DNA of 64,000 nucleotides from Gemmataceae bacterium (GTDB lineage Bacteria > Planctomycetota > Planctomycetia > Gemmatales > Gemmataceae), in assembly GCA_022616435.1 (NCBI GenBank), contig JAKEET010000079.1:1-64000 (forward strand), in the 5' to 3' direction. Below, in pieces: positions 37,200 to 46,256 of the stretch. Each line of letters starts with the position of its first letter. The stretch's first letter is position 1. Below the pieces are notes generated by a model, which saw only the letters and a program-made list of their open reading frames with translations, did not search any database and was not told where the DNA came from. The translations under genes were made by a program, and so were the position numbers.

Positions 37200-38648
37200 A
37201 TGCGGCCGACGGTGTCCATCTTCCTGGATTTCAACCTCCCCAACGCCACGACGTGGTTCTACTTCTCGTTCCTCCTCGCCATCTCGCTGTTCTTCAAGTT
37301 CGGCCGGCTCGTCAGCATGCGCAACTGGGACGTGATCACCATCTTCCTGCTGGTGCCGGGGTTGATGGTGATCCAGGCGACGCGGCCCAGCCCGGTGGTG
37401 GCCACGCCGCACCATGCGGTGCTGCAGATCGCCCGGACGGTCGGGCAGGGGGCGGGCGGGACGTTGCCGGCCGGGCCGGGGGCGGTGGCGTCCGCGGCGG
37501 AGCTGGCCACCACGCGCGATCCCGCCCTCATGCCCATGTACTGGGTGTGGCTGGGTTACTTGTGGCTCATGATCGGCTCGGCCTATCTGTTCTGCCGCTG
37601 CTTGTACGACCTGGCCCTGGTGCAGCGCCCGGCCCTCGCGCCCAACCTGTCGTTCGGCGGGCTGGCGTTCCTGGCGGTGGCGATGCTGTCGTGCCTGATT
37701 GCCGTGGCGTTTCGGCCCACCGAGCGCGAGACGTTCGCGCCGCTCAAGGTGGAAGAGGTCAAGGTGCCGGCCAAGCCGGTCGGTCCGGAAACAGCGACGC
37801 TGGCCCTGGCGCGCGAATGGATCGAGCCGCGCTGGTGGTTGAACCGCGGCTCGGCGGTGACGTGCCACCTCGCCGTCGTGGTGGGCCTGGTGCTAATCGG
37901 CCGCCGGCATTTTCAAGACGCCACGGCCGGCATGGCGGCCGCCACGTTCTACCTGATGCTCCCCTACACCGGCATGTTCGTCGGCCAGGTGCACCATATC
38001 TTGCCGATGGCCATGGTCGTGTGGGCCCTGGTGGTGTATCCCTGGCCGGTGCTGGCCGGCTTCTTGCTCGGCCTGGCCACCGGGACCGCTTACTTTCCTG
38101 CCTTGCTCCTGCCGATCTGGATCGGGTTCTACTGGGGGCGCGGCGTCGGCCGATTCGTGCTTGCCTTTGTGGCGGCCGTGAGCGCCACGATGGCAGCTAT
38201 CGGCTTGATGTTGTGGATCGACGGCAGTCTCGAGGCCAGCTTGCAGGCGGTGCGACTCGATCCGGCGTGGCAACCGTGGAAGGTCCCGCACACCGAGAGC
38301 TTCTGGACCGGCATCCACGCCGCCTATCGCATCCCCGTCTTCGTCGCCTTCGTGGTCTTCGTGCTGGCAACGGCCGTGTGGCCCTGGCCCAAGAACCTCT
38401 CCCAGCTCCTGGCCCTGTCCACCGCGGCGATCATTGGCATTCAATTCTGGTACGCCGACCAGGGCGGCGTCTACGTCCTGTGGTATCTGCCGCTCCTCGT
38501 ATTGCTCGTGTTCCGGCCCAATGTCGCCGACCGCCGTCCGCCGGAGATCAACCCGGAAACCGATTGGCTCACACGGTTCCGCCGGGCCGTCGTGCGGACG
38601 GCCTTGCGTAGTCCACGCGCACCAGAGCCGGTCGGTCCGCCGGAGTGA
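37200..38648 (+). CDS. Multi-pass membrane protein (glycosyltransferase-87-like topology)
   Basis: 482 residues with about ten hydrophobic segments. The first is FYFSFLLAISLFFKFGRLVS, and central ones include YPWPVLAGFLLGLATGTAYF. The pattern of many helices around a short exposed loop is like DUF2029/GT87 integral membrane mannosyltransferases, but the acidic motif after the first helix is not clearly present, so no activity is claimed. The loop at residues ~180-205 (AFRPTERETFAPLKVEEVKV) is probably cytoplasmic. The C-terminus is Arg/Pro-rich. No ribosome binding site stands out before ATG 37200. Confidence 0.65.
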   Translation: MRPTVSIFLDFNLPNATTWFYFSFLLAISLFFKFGRLVSMRNWDVITIFLLVPGLMVIQATRPSPVVATPHHAVLQIARTVGQGAGGTLPAGPGAVASAAELATTRDPALMPMYWVWLGYLWLMIGSAYLFCRCLYDLALVQRPALAPNLSFGGLAFLAVAMLSCLIAVAFRPTERETFAPLKVEEVKVPAKPVGPETATLALAREWIEPRWWLNRGSAVTCHLAVVVGLVLIGRRHFQDATAGMAAATFYLMLPYTGMFVGQVHHILPMAMVVWALVVYPWPVLAGFLLGLATGTAYFPALLLPIWIGFYWGRGVGRFVLAFVAAVSATMAAIGLMLWIDGSLEASLQAVRLDPAWQPWKVPHTESFWTGIHAAYRIPVFVAFVVFVLATAVWPWPKNLSQLLALSTAAIIGIQFWYADQGGVYVLWYLPLLVLLVFRPNVADRRPPEINPETDWLTRFRRAVVRTALRSPRAPEPVGPPE

Positions 38649-38687
38649 TTCCGACGAATCCGCATGCCGAGTATCGAGAGTCCCAAG

Positions 38688-39542
38688 CTACGGCTGGTAA
38701 CTGAAGAGGCGGGCACATTCCTCGCGAGTCAGGGCGCGGTTGAGCTCGGGGTCGCGGAATTCCATCTCCAGGAGCAGCTCCGCGGGGCGCGGCTCGACGC
38801 CGCGGTACCATTCCAGACGCGCCGGCCACAACGAGACCGCGTCGAGGTACAGGCGGCACGAATGGGCGGCGAGGTTGGGCCGTGCGGCCGATGGGACCGG
38901 CGCTTGCGCGTGTGCAGCGACCTGCGCCGCGTCGAGGGCGGCTTCGAGGCGAAACACCGGCCGTTCGCGCCAGACACCGGTCTGGACGCGCCAGGCGGGG
39001 TGGAGGTCGCGGAGCGCGGCCACCAGGGCTTGCGGGCCGGCGCAGCCGCGCTTGCGCAAGATCTGCTCGCGCAGCGCCGGCGGCGCCGATGCCGGCAGGT
39101 ACGTCCCCACGACGTGCGGCGGCGCGCCGGGCCGCTCGAACACCTCGGCGAGGGCGCGGCCGTCGCTGACGACCAGGAACCGGCAGGTGCCGGCGGCGGA
39201 ATACACGGTCGTCGTCAGGCGGGCGCACTGGTCCGGCCCAAGCGCCAGGCGCGCTTCGGATTCGTAGGCGTCGCTCCGGTCGTGCCAGCGTTGCCAGATG
39301 GCGACGTTGAGCCAGCGGACGTCGCGGAGCGAGGCCAGCAGGCGGTCGATGAGGCCGGCGCCGTCGAGGCTGGCGCCGTCGAGGTCGGCGTGGGGGTTGG
39401 CCTGGTCAAGCGGCAAAGGCTGGGCGCGAAACGAGTCCTGGGCAGTTGCGGCGGGGCCGCGAACGGGGCGCGATAAGGCCCCGGCGGCGAGGAAGATCAG
39501 GCAAGCGAGGCAAGGGGTGGTGAGGAAGATCCACTTCGACAT
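38688..39542 (-). CDS. Secreted protein of unknown function
   Basis: 284 residues. Signal peptide at the N-terminus (WIFLTTPCLACLIFLAAGAL) with the ATG at 39540-39542. The mature part mixes helices with short strands: RLLASLRDVRWLNVAIWQRW, TVYSAAGTCRFLVVSDGRAL, ARLEWYRGVEPRPAELLLEM. It resembles LolA/DUF1571-like lipid-carrier folds in overall pattern but no family was confirmed. Divergent from the lipoprotein gene at 39640, with 97 bases in between. Confidence 0.65.
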   Translation of the reverse strand: MSKWIFLTTPCLACLIFLAAGALSRPVRGPAATAQDSFRAQPLPLDQANPHADLDGASLDGAGLIDRLLASLRDVRWLNVAIWQRWHDRSDAYESEARLALGPDQCARLTTTVYSAAGTCRFLVVSDGRALAEVFERPGAPPHVVGTYLPASAPPALREQILRKRGCAGPQALVAALRDLHPAWRVQTGVWRERPVFRLEAALDAAQVAAHAQAPVPSAARPNLAAHSCRLYLDAVSLWPARLEWYRGVEPRPAELLLEMEFRDPELNRALTREECARLFSYQP

Positions 39543-39639
39543 GGCAAGCTTTTCCGTCTTTAACGAAAGTTCCGCCGCCGCGCTGGCCGAAGTATACCGA
39601 CAGGCCACTACCGGAGAAAGCCGAAAGGGAGATGGTTCC

Positions 39640-41562
39640 ATGAGGCGAAAAGCCTGCGCGCTGTTGCTGTCGGCCACGCTGGGCGGTTGCGTGTCGTCGG
39701 ACCACATGGACTCGGGGCCGCATTGCGCCGGCTCGTGGGGCAAGCAGCCCGGGCCGCCGCCGGTGCCGGGCGTGGCCGGCCCGCACGGCCAGCGCATTCC
39801 GATGGCGGCGCCCTACAACGTGGCCCCGCCCGGAAATCTCCACGCGGCCCGGCAGATGATGGCCAACAGCGTGCCGCTCGACATGGTGCAGATCAACCGC
39901 GGCGGCAACGCCCCCGGCATGTCCGGCACGCCCGGCGGCGCCATGCCGCCCACGCCGATGCCGCCCGGCGGCGTGCTGACTCCCCCGGGCGTGCCCTTTG
40001 CGCCCGGCATTCCGGCCGGCCCCAATATCACACCGACCAGCTTCCTGCCGAACCCGGGCGACGGCGTCATGCACGCGCATCTGCCCCCCGGCGCCGCCAC
40101 CGGCGGCCTCATGCTGGCGCAGTACGCCAACCCGCAACACGGTCACGGCGGCCACGTCCGCTTCAACGCCCAGCGCACGCAGGTTCGCTTTACGCGTCCC
40201 ACCGGCATGAAGGTCTCCTGGTTCGCGCAAGGGGCCGACGGCAAGCCGGCCTTCTCCAACGTCCCGCTCGAAGCGCCTGCGCGGTACAACTTCCCGCAAG
40301 GCGCTATCTACCGACTGAAGCTCAGCGGCATCGAAGGCCGCCCGGGCCTCGAAGTGTATCCGACCATGGAGGTCGTCCCGGCCAATCCAAAGACCGAGGC
40401 GTTCCTCGCCCACAGCGCGGTGCCGCTCGAGTTCACGCAGGATGATTTCAAGCAGATCGCCGAAGGCAACTACGTGACCAAGGTGATCTACTTGCCCGAT
40501 CCGCAGTTCCAGGACGTGGCCAGCACCGGGATCGACGAGATCATCTCGACGCGCTTGGAGCCCGGGGCCGATCCCGTGCTGGAAGCGTTGCGGCGCGGCA
40601 GCATCCTGATGATCATCCGCATGGGCAACGTGGACCAGGAAGCGCCGAACACGCCGCCCCTGGGCGCGGTCGCTCCCGGCGGTCCGCCGCCCGGCCCGCC
40701 TGCCCAGCAACCGCATTTGCCGCCCAACGTGATGCTCCCGTATCCCGGATTCATGCCCAACACGGGCGCGTTGCCGCCGGGCGGTCCGATGATGGGCGCC
40801 CCCGGCAATCCGTCCCCGCGCGCTCCGTTTCCGGGCGCTCCGTTCGCAGGCGCTCCGTTCCCGGGGGCGCCGGGCTTCAATCCGAACCTTGTGCCGCCGC
40901 CGGGCTTCAATCCGAACTTGCCGCCGCCGGGTCTGGCGCCGAATGCTCCGCAGATCGGGACGGCGCTGCCGCCGCCGGCGCCGCCGACGGCCAGCGGGCC
41001 GCCGAATGCGTTGCCGCCGGCAACGAACCTGGTCCCGCCGCCTGCCAACAGCGGCAATATCGACGATGCGACGCCCACGAACCTGCCGCCGCCCCTACCG
41101 CCGCCCGTGCCGCCGGCGCCGACTCCGGACCTCAAGAAGTCGCCGAACCTCAAGACGCCCGGCGCCAAGGCGCCCGTCATCAACGTGCCGCAGTTGCCGC
41201 CGTCGGCGCCGCCCGTGCCGCCGCAGTTGCCGCCCGCCGCCAGCAGCAAGGCCGACATCACCGTGCCCGTCGCGCCCGCGCCCGCGCCGGCGCGCACCAG
41301 CGACGTGCAGTCCGACTTTACCGTGCCGCCGGCGCCGATCTTCCCAGGCGCCAAGGCGAAGGGGCAGACGCCGGCAGTGACGCCCGCCTCGAACACGACG
41401 CCGGCGGTTCCGGCTCTGCCGACGATTCCGGACCTCGACGGGCCGTCGGCGGCTCCCGGTTTCCCGGCGATTCCCGGCGCCATGCGTTCCACGGATCCGA
41501 TCTCGTCGCCGGGCACCACGCCGCGGCCGGTGGTGCCGGCCGGCGGCAGCCAGATCCGATAG
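39640..41562 (+). CDS. Large proline-rich lipoprotein
   Basis: 640 residues from ATG 39640, with GGGAG upstream. Signal peptide ends in the lipobox LGGC (Cys17). Residues 30-160 are Pro/Gly/Met low complexity. A globular beta domain follows at ~165-340 (VRFTRPTGMKVSWFAQG, ARYNFPQGAIYRLKLSGIEG, RPGLEVYPTMEVVP, LEFTQDDFKQIAEG, VTKVIYLPDPQFQD). The rest, about 300 residues, is Pro-rich (PPPGFNPNLPPPGLAPN). The GMKVSWF/RYNFPQGAIYRLKL domain resembles the one at the start of the next secreted gene, so the two are probably related. The likely location is the outer face of a membrane. Confidence 0.75.
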   Translation: MRRKACALLLSATLGGCVSSDHMDSGPHCAGSWGKQPGPPPVPGVAGPHGQRIPMAAPYNVAPPGNLHAARQMMANSVPLDMVQINRGGNAPGMSGTPGGAMPPTPMPPGGVLTPPGVPFAPGIPAGPNITPTSFLPNPGDGVMHAHLPPGAATGGLMLAQYANPQHGHGGHVRFNAQRTQVRFTRPTGMKVSWFAQGADGKPAFSNVPLEAPARYNFPQGAIYRLKLSGIEGRPGLEVYPTMEVVPANPKTEAFLAHSAVPLEFTQDDFKQIAEGNYVTKVIYLPDPQFQDVASTGIDEIISTRLEPGADPVLEALRRGSILMIIRMGNVDQEAPNTPPLGAVAPGGPPPGPPAQQPHLPPNVMLPYPGFMPNTGALPPGGPMMGAPGNPSPRAPFPGAPFAGAPFPGAPGFNPNLVPPPGFNPNLPPPGLAPNAPQIGTALPPPAPPTASGPPNALPPATNLVPPPANSGNIDDATPTNLPPPLPPPVPPAPTPDLKKSPNLKTPGAKAPVINVPQLPPSAPPVPPQLPPAASSKADITVPVAPAPAPARTSDVQSDFTVPPAPIFPGAKAKGQTPAVTPASNTTPAVPALPTIPDLDGPSAAPGFPAIPGAMRSTDPISSPGTTPRPVVPAGGSQIR

Positions 41563-41573
41563 TCTGATGCTTT

Positions 41574-41662
41574 CGTTTAGCCCCGTTTCGAAGAAACGGG
41601 GCGGACTGCATCCGTTGCGGAAGCGACCGGTCCGCCCCGTTTCTTCGAAACGGGGCTAAACG
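41574..41662. repeat. Perfect 32-base inverted repeat with nested palindromes
   Basis: The arm 41574-41605 (CGTTTAGCCCCGTTTCGAAG... on) is the exact reverse complement of 41631-41662, with 25 bases between. Each arm is itself a palindrome around CCCCGTTTCGAAGAAACGGGG. Outer ends are CGTTTAGCC and GGCTAAACG. It lies between two co-directional secreted-protein genes and may end the first transcript or be a mobile hairpin. Confidence 0.85.
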
Positions 41663-41680
41663 ATCCTCCCGGAGCTGACC

Positions 41681-43174
41681 ATGCAGGGACGAAGGGCGTT
41701 GCCGGCCTGGCTGCTGACGGGCGCCGCGGCACTGGGGGCATGGACGAGCCTCGCCCACGCGCAATTCACCGCGCCGCCGCCCACGGCCGTCGCGCCCATG
41801 GCCGCCGCGCACCAGCCGCCGCTCTTGTATCTGCGGCTCGCCGGTCCCGCCGGCATGAAAGTGACGCTGTATCGCGGCGACCCGAGCGGCACGACCTTCG
41901 AAGCGCCCTGCGTCGTCGGCTTTCGGCCCGGCTACGGCTATCGCGTGGCCCTGTCGAACATCGAGGGCTTTCCGGCGGCGATTTTTTGTCCCACGATCGA
42001 CGTCCGCGGCAGCATGTGGCTGACCGGCCAGCTTCGCAACGCCGACTTCCCGGCAACCGTGACGTTCCGGGCCGACGATTTCACGAAAGCGGAACAGGGC
42101 GGGTTGGTGAAGAAGATCGTCGTGCTCGAACGGCCGGACCTGGCTACGCCGCGGGCGGCGCCGGCCGACAGCCCCATCGAGATTCCGCTGCCGCCGGCGA
42201 GCAACGAACAGCAGGAAGTGCAAGCGCGTGGCGCCGCGGTCGCGGTCGTGCATCTGGGCCAGCGCGCGCTGACGCCGGCGGAACTGGCGGAAGTCGCCAT
42301 TCCAGGGACGGTGCTGCTGCCCGGCGAGAAAGCGTTGCCGCGGCCGCGGGTCGGGCCGTGGCTGCCGTGGACGTGTTACCCGCTGTACGACCCCAGGGTG
42401 GGTCCAGAATCGCCAGAAGGCTTCGTGACGTTGTACGACGGCGGCGACAGCGGCTTGCGCGCCGGCTACGACCGTGCCGGTCAACTCCGCGGTCTCGATC
42501 CCTCCGACACCGTCGCCGAATACACCGACGCCAAGGGCCGGCCGCGCGTCGTCCCCTCCAATCGCGTGGCCCTGTGCGTGCCGCGCTTCGTCATTCTCAA
42601 GAGCGACATCGGCGTGGGCACGCAGACCGTGGCGCTCGCGCCCGGCAGCGCGCACGCGCTGGTGGGGCGACGCGTGATGAACAGCCGCCTGCCGTTCCTG
42701 GAACACACGCAGCCGGTGCACCTGGAGTCGGCCGCCACGCGCCTGAAGCCGAGCGGGACACAGTTCACGGCCGCGGTCGCGGCGACGGGGCAGATCAACG
42801 GCCTGGAAATGACGACGACGCAGCGGACCACGGATACGCTGGACGGCAGTTGCCCGCCGCCGACGTCGCCGACGCCGGAGCGGCCCTTGCGGATCATCAA
42901 GTGGCCGGACAAGAAGGGCTGCAACGTGGGCGAGATGGTGACGTTCACGCTGGAATACACGAATCAGGGAAGCCAGCCGATCACGAACGTGGTCGTCTCC
43001 GACAACCTGACGACGCGTTTCGAGTACATTCCGGGCAGCCAGAATACCGATCGCGAAGTGCGGTTCACGTCGCAGCCGAACGAAGCGGGTTCGAGCCTGC
43101 TGCGCTGGGAGTTCCCCGGCGTCCTGGCCGCGGGCGACAGCGGCACGATCACGTTCCAGGTGCGGATTCGCTGA
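41681..43174 (+). CDS. Secreted DUF11-domain protein
   Basis: 497 residues with a signal peptide ending AHAQF. Residues 45-130 carry a beta domain (PPLLYLRLAGPAGMKVTLYR, GYRVALSNIEGFPAAIFCPT, PATVTFRADDFTKAEQGG) related to that of the previous lipoprotein. The C-terminal ~100 residues are a DUF11/CARDB-like immunoglobulin fold (EMVTFTLEYTNQGSQPITNV, VVSDNLTTRFEYIPGSQNTD, GTITFQVRIR). This combination occurs in planctomycete secreted gene pairs. It is presumably an envelope or surface protein. The upstream gap contains the 32-base inverted repeat. Confidence 0.78.
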   Translation: MQGRRALPAWLLTGAAALGAWTSLAHAQFTAPPPTAVAPMAAAHQPPLLYLRLAGPAGMKVTLYRGDPSGTTFEAPCVVGFRPGYGYRVALSNIEGFPAAIFCPTIDVRGSMWLTGQLRNADFPATVTFRADDFTKAEQGGLVKKIVVLERPDLATPRAAPADSPIEIPLPPASNEQQEVQARGAAVAVVHLGQRALTPAELAEVAIPGTVLLPGEKALPRPRVGPWLPWTCYPLYDPRVGPESPEGFVTLYDGGDSGLRAGYDRAGQLRGLDPSDTVAEYTDAKGRPRVVPSNRVALCVPRFVILKSDIGVGTQTVALAPGSAHALVGRRVMNSRLPFLEHTQPVHLESAATRLKPSGTQFTAAVAATGQINGLEMTTTQRTTDTLDGSCPPPTSPTPERPLRIIKWPDKKGCNVGEMVTFTLEYTNQGSQPITNVVVSDNLTTRFEYIPGSQNTDREVRFTSQPNEAGSSLLRWEFPGVLAAGDSGTITFQVRIR

Positions 43175-43198
43175 AAAAGGTGTCAGGACCCTTTTTCA
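43173..43198. terminator. REP-like hairpin between convergent genes
   Basis: The near palindrome AAAAAGGTGTCAGGACCCTT (continuing TTTTC) starts at the DUF11 gene stop codon. The DUF11 gene and the kinase gene converge here, so an A-rich/T-rich hairpin can terminate both. Its GTCAGGACC core resembles REP hairpins such as the one at 30238. Confidence 0.5.
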
Positions 43199-43203
43199 CT
43201 GAG

Positions 43204-44526
43204 TTACGACCCGACCGACGCCCCCGCCAAATAGCCGCGCAGCTCGCAGAAGATCGAGTTGCAGCGGTCGCGCCACATGGGGCTGGCGGCGGCCCGGTGG
43301 TCGGGCGAGCTCATCCGGACAGTGATGTGCAGCTGGCTCGGCTGGCGCGGGTCGTTCCGTTCCAAGAGCAGTTCCATGTCCACGGTGCCGGCCTTGCGAC
43401 GCAGGCCAAACCACGACGTGCCGTTCCCGCCACTGCCCAATCGGACCACGATGCGGCCCGGCACGCTTTCGAGCACCTCGCCCCCCATGTCGTTGACGAA
43501 CCCGCGCAGCTTGCAGGTCGCCAGCACGTCCGGCATCCAGGCTTGGAGCTGATGGACCACCGTGTTGGGATCGAACGGCACGGGCGTCGGCGCCGGTCGC
43601 GGCGGCAGCGGCTCGGTGTCCACGCCGGCCGCCGAATCTTGCTCGGTCGGTTCCGTATCGAACTGCTCGAACAGGGCGGCCTCGTAGCGCTTGCCCAGCT
43701 CCCGGGCGCCGGAAGGCCGATCGGCCGGTTTCTTCGCCAGGCAGCTCCGCACCACCGCCTCGACGGATCGCGACGCCCAGTCGGCGGCGCCCATCGATTC
43801 AAACGACGGCGGCGGGTCGGTGGCGTGGGCCAGGAGCACGTCCATGGTCTCGTCGCGCTGGAACGGCAGCTTGCCGGTCAGGAGCTCAAAGATGATCACG
43901 CCGACGCTGTAGATGTCGCTGGGGAAACCGATCTCCTCGCCGCGCACCTGCTCCGGCGAAATGTACCCCGGCGTGCCGACGGCGAAATCCATCCCCGTCT
44001 CGTTCGCCTTGTGGACCATCGCCAGGCTGCTCGAATCGTTGAACAGCTTCGCGAGGCCGAAATCCATCACCTTGATCTTCTCGTACGGCGTATCGGGATC
44101 GACCACCATCAAGTTGGCCGGCTTGAGATCGCGATGGATGATGCCTTCATCGTGGGCGGCTTGCAGGGCCTCGCACAGCTGATTGAGCAGCCGGCCGACC
44201 CGCGCCGGCGTCAACCGCGTGTTGCGGTGCAGGAGGGTGTCGAGCGTGATGCCGCGGATGTACTCCATGACGATGCACGGTCCCTGCGGATCGTTCAGCG
44301 AGGCATCGTACAGCGTCACCACGTACGGATGCTGGAACCGCGCCATCAGCAGCGTTTCCCGCTGAAAACGCTCGCGGAACTTGGGATCGGCAGCGATATG
44401 GTCGTGCATCACCTTGACCACGACCTGACGACCCAAGTCGGTCTGACGGGCCAGATACACCTTGCCCATGCCGCCTTCGCCCAGAAGCCGGATTGGCTCG
44501 TATCGGCCCAAGAAAACTCGACCCAT
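43204..44526 (-). CDS. Soluble Hanks-type Ser/Thr protein kinase
   Basis: 440 residues. All catalytic elements are present: glycine loop GEGGMGKVYLA (16-26), VVVKVM lysine (Lys38), HRDLKPAN (131-138), DFGLAK (155-160), SPEQVRGEEIGFPSDIYSVG, and the C-lobe end. It phosphorylates Ser/Thr. There is no transmembrane helix, unlike most PknB relatives. The C-terminal ~150 residues carry an uncharacterised domain (PNTVVHQLQAWMPDVLATCK, VRLGSGGNGTSWFGLRRKAG, SQLHITVRMSSPDHRAAASP). This resembles extra domains on other planctomycete kinases. Upstream 44527-44760 (234 bases) is relatively AT-rich and holds the promoter. Confidence 0.9.
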   Translation of the reverse strand: MGRVFLGRYEPIRLLGEGGMGKVYLARQTDLGRQVVVKVMHDHIAADPKFRERFQRETLLMARFQHPYVVTLYDASLNDPQGPCIVMEYIRGITLDTLLHRNTRLTPARVGRLLNQLCEALQAAHDEGIIHRDLKPANLMVVDPDTPYEKIKVMDFGLAKLFNDSSSLAMVHKANETGMDFAVGTPGYISPEQVRGEEIGFPSDIYSVGVIIFELLTGKLPFQRDETMDVLLAHATDPPPSFESMGAADWASRSVEAVVRSCLAKKPADRPSGARELGKRYEAALFEQFDTEPTEQDSAAGVDTEPLPPRPAPTPVPFDPNTVVHQLQAWMPDVLATCKLRGFVNDMGGEVLESVPGRIVVRLGSGGNGTSWFGLRRKAGTVDMELLLERNDPRQPSQLHITVRMSSPDHRAAASPMWRDRCNSIFCELRGYLAGASVGS

Positions 44527-44760
44527 GGAAAGGGACCTGAGGGGTACAAGAATGGAAAACGGCCTGTTGAAGTGTAGGTCAGAAAACCGAGGATGCGAGC
44601 GAATCGACGCGATTCCTCCGGAATAGGTATATTGACGTATACCCGGACCGCTCGTTGCAGAGCGCGCGTTTTCGGCCTGAAACGAAGCAACATTCTATCT
44701 GGTAGACGTTTACGATCGTTTTTCGGATTTCTGCGTTGCCGTCATCGCGAATGTAGTGCT

Positions 44761-46137
44761 TCATTCCAAGGCTTCCAGCATCAACCGCTGCACCATCGTC
44801 TGATCTACGTCCTCCGCCGGCGCTGGGCCGTCGCCGATCATGACCGGCCGGTCTTGCGGGTCCGCCTGGCGCAGGCCGTGACTCCCTTTCACCAGACGCG
44901 CATCCAGCGGCGCCACGTCCAGCAGCGTGCGTAGCCCTATCTTCTTGGCGAGCAGCTTGGCGATGAAGCGCCCTTTCGGCCAGAGAAGCTTCGGATCGAA
45001 GAACAGCTCGCACGGGTCGTAGCCGGGCTTGCGGTGGATATCGACAGTCCGGGCGTAATCGGGCGCGGCCGCGTCGTCCAGCCAGAACGGGTAGGCGAAC
45101 CAGGCGTTCGGCTTGGCGAGCGCCACCAGGTCGCCGGCGCGCGGGTGCTCCAGGGCAATCTCCGCCCGCCCGGCGCCGGCATAGACGCGCTCGACGCCGG
45201 GGAGCGCTTCCACCACTTCCCTGGCACGCGGCAGGGCCTGTTCGTGGTTGACGTAGACGTGCGCCAGCTGATGATCGCAAACCGCCAGCGCCGGGCCATA
45301 GGTGTCCAGCTGCTCGCCGAACGGCCCACGGCGCGCCGTCAAGAGGCCTGCGTGCCGCAGCGCGCGATTGATGAGAATCGGTTGATCGACCTGCACGTGG
45401 GCGCACTCGTTGACGACCCAGACCCGGGCGCCGACCTGGGCCGCTGCGTCCAAGAGCGGCGCACAGGCCGAATCCAGCTCGCCGGCAAGCTTCGGCCAAT
45501 CACAACCGTCCGGGCCCAGCCGCTGCGTTTCGTAATCGAGGTGCGGCACATAGACCAGCGTCAACTCCGGCGGCCCTTGCGGATCGCGAAGCACCGCCCC
45601 CGCCGCCCGGCCGATCCACGCGCTGCACGGCAGTCCTGCCATCGGTCCCCAGAAGCTGGCGAACGGGAACGCGCCCAGTTCCGCGGTCAGCCGCCGGGCC
45701 AGGTCATCCGGCATGGTCAGGATGTCGAACGCCTTGCTGCCGTCGGCGCCGTAGTGCGGCTTGGGGGTGACGCTGATGTCGACCGCGGCGCCCTGGTTGA
45801 ACCACCAGCACAGCTTCGCGCAGCGAAACCGCTGCCCCCGCTCGACCGCCGCCCGGCGCGCCGTGACGTAGGCCGGCTCCGCCTGAAGCAGCCGATTCGA
45901 TTGCTGCCAGAACCGCACCTCCATCGTGTCGCGATACAGCCAGCCGTTGCCGACAATGCCGTGCTCGCTCGGCCACTTACCGGTCAACATGGACGCCTGG
46001 GCGGTGCAGGTTACCGCGGGCAACACTTCGCGCAATGGCCGCTGCCAGCCCCGCTGCGCCAGGGCGTGCAAGCGCGGCGCCAGCGGCAGCCGCCGCGCCG
46101 TCAAGCCCACCGTGTTCAGCACCACGAGCGGCTGCAT
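44761..46137 (-). CDS. Alkaline-phosphatase-fold phosphodiesterase family protein
   Basis: 458 residues. The opening VVLNTVGLTARRLPL and the block LPAVTCTAQASMLTGKWPSE (nucleophile Thr in VTCTAQ) match type I phosphodiesterases/nucleotide pyrophosphatases. DHQLAHVYV is the distal metal site (Asp-His), followed by DIHRKPGYDPCELFFD. These are soluble hydrolases that cleave phosphodiester or pyrophosphate bonds; the substrate here is unknown. No signal peptide, so it is probably cytoplasmic. The ATG at 46135-46137 is the first in-frame start at the conserved N-terminus; the open frame upstream is shadow. Confidence 0.82.
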   Translation of the reverse strand: MQPLVVLNTVGLTARRLPLAPRLHALAQRGWQRPLREVLPAVTCTAQASMLTGKWPSEHGIVGNGWLYRDTMEVRFWQQSNRLLQAEPAYVTARRAAVERGQRFRCAKLCWWFNQGAAVDISVTPKPHYGADGSKAFDILTMPDDLARRLTAELGAFPFASFWGPMAGLPCSAWIGRAAGAVLRDPQGPPELTLVYVPHLDYETQRLGPDGCDWPKLAGELDSACAPLLDAAAQVGARVWVVNECAHVQVDQPILINRALRHAGLLTARRGPFGEQLDTYGPALAVCDHQLAHVYVNHEQALPRAREVVEALPGVERVYAGAGRAEIALEHPRAGDLVALAKPNAWFAYPFWLDDAAAPDYARTVDIHRKPGYDPCELFFDPKLLWPKGRFIAKLLAKKIGLRTLLDVAPLDARLVKGSHGLRQADPQDRPVMIGDGPAPAEDVDQTMVQRLMLEALE

Positions 46138-46152
46138 GGGAATCTGGTCAAG

Positions 46153-46238
46153 AAACCGCCGAGGACGCAGAGGAACGCAGAGACGGTCGTCGCCCCTCGT
46201 CTCCGCGGCTCCGCGGCTCTCCGCGTTCTCTGCGGTTG
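46153..46238. repeat. Dispersed repeat of the CGCAGAGGAACGCAGAG type
   Basis: GACGCAGAGGAACGCAGAGA (46163-46182) faces CTCCGCGGCTCTCCGCGTTCTCTGCGG (ending 46235), an imperfect inverted repeat. A partial copy, GAGGACGCAGAGGAACGCGG, is at 47071-47090. It separates the phosphodiesterase gene from the membrane protein gene. Confidence 0.7.
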
Positions 46239-46256
46239 ATCTACTTGCGGTTGACT

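Noticed and set aside
43204-46137. Kinase and phosphodiesterase-like gene as one operon
   Set aside because: They are co-directional, but the 234-base gap is AT-rich and promoter-like, so separate transcription is more likely.
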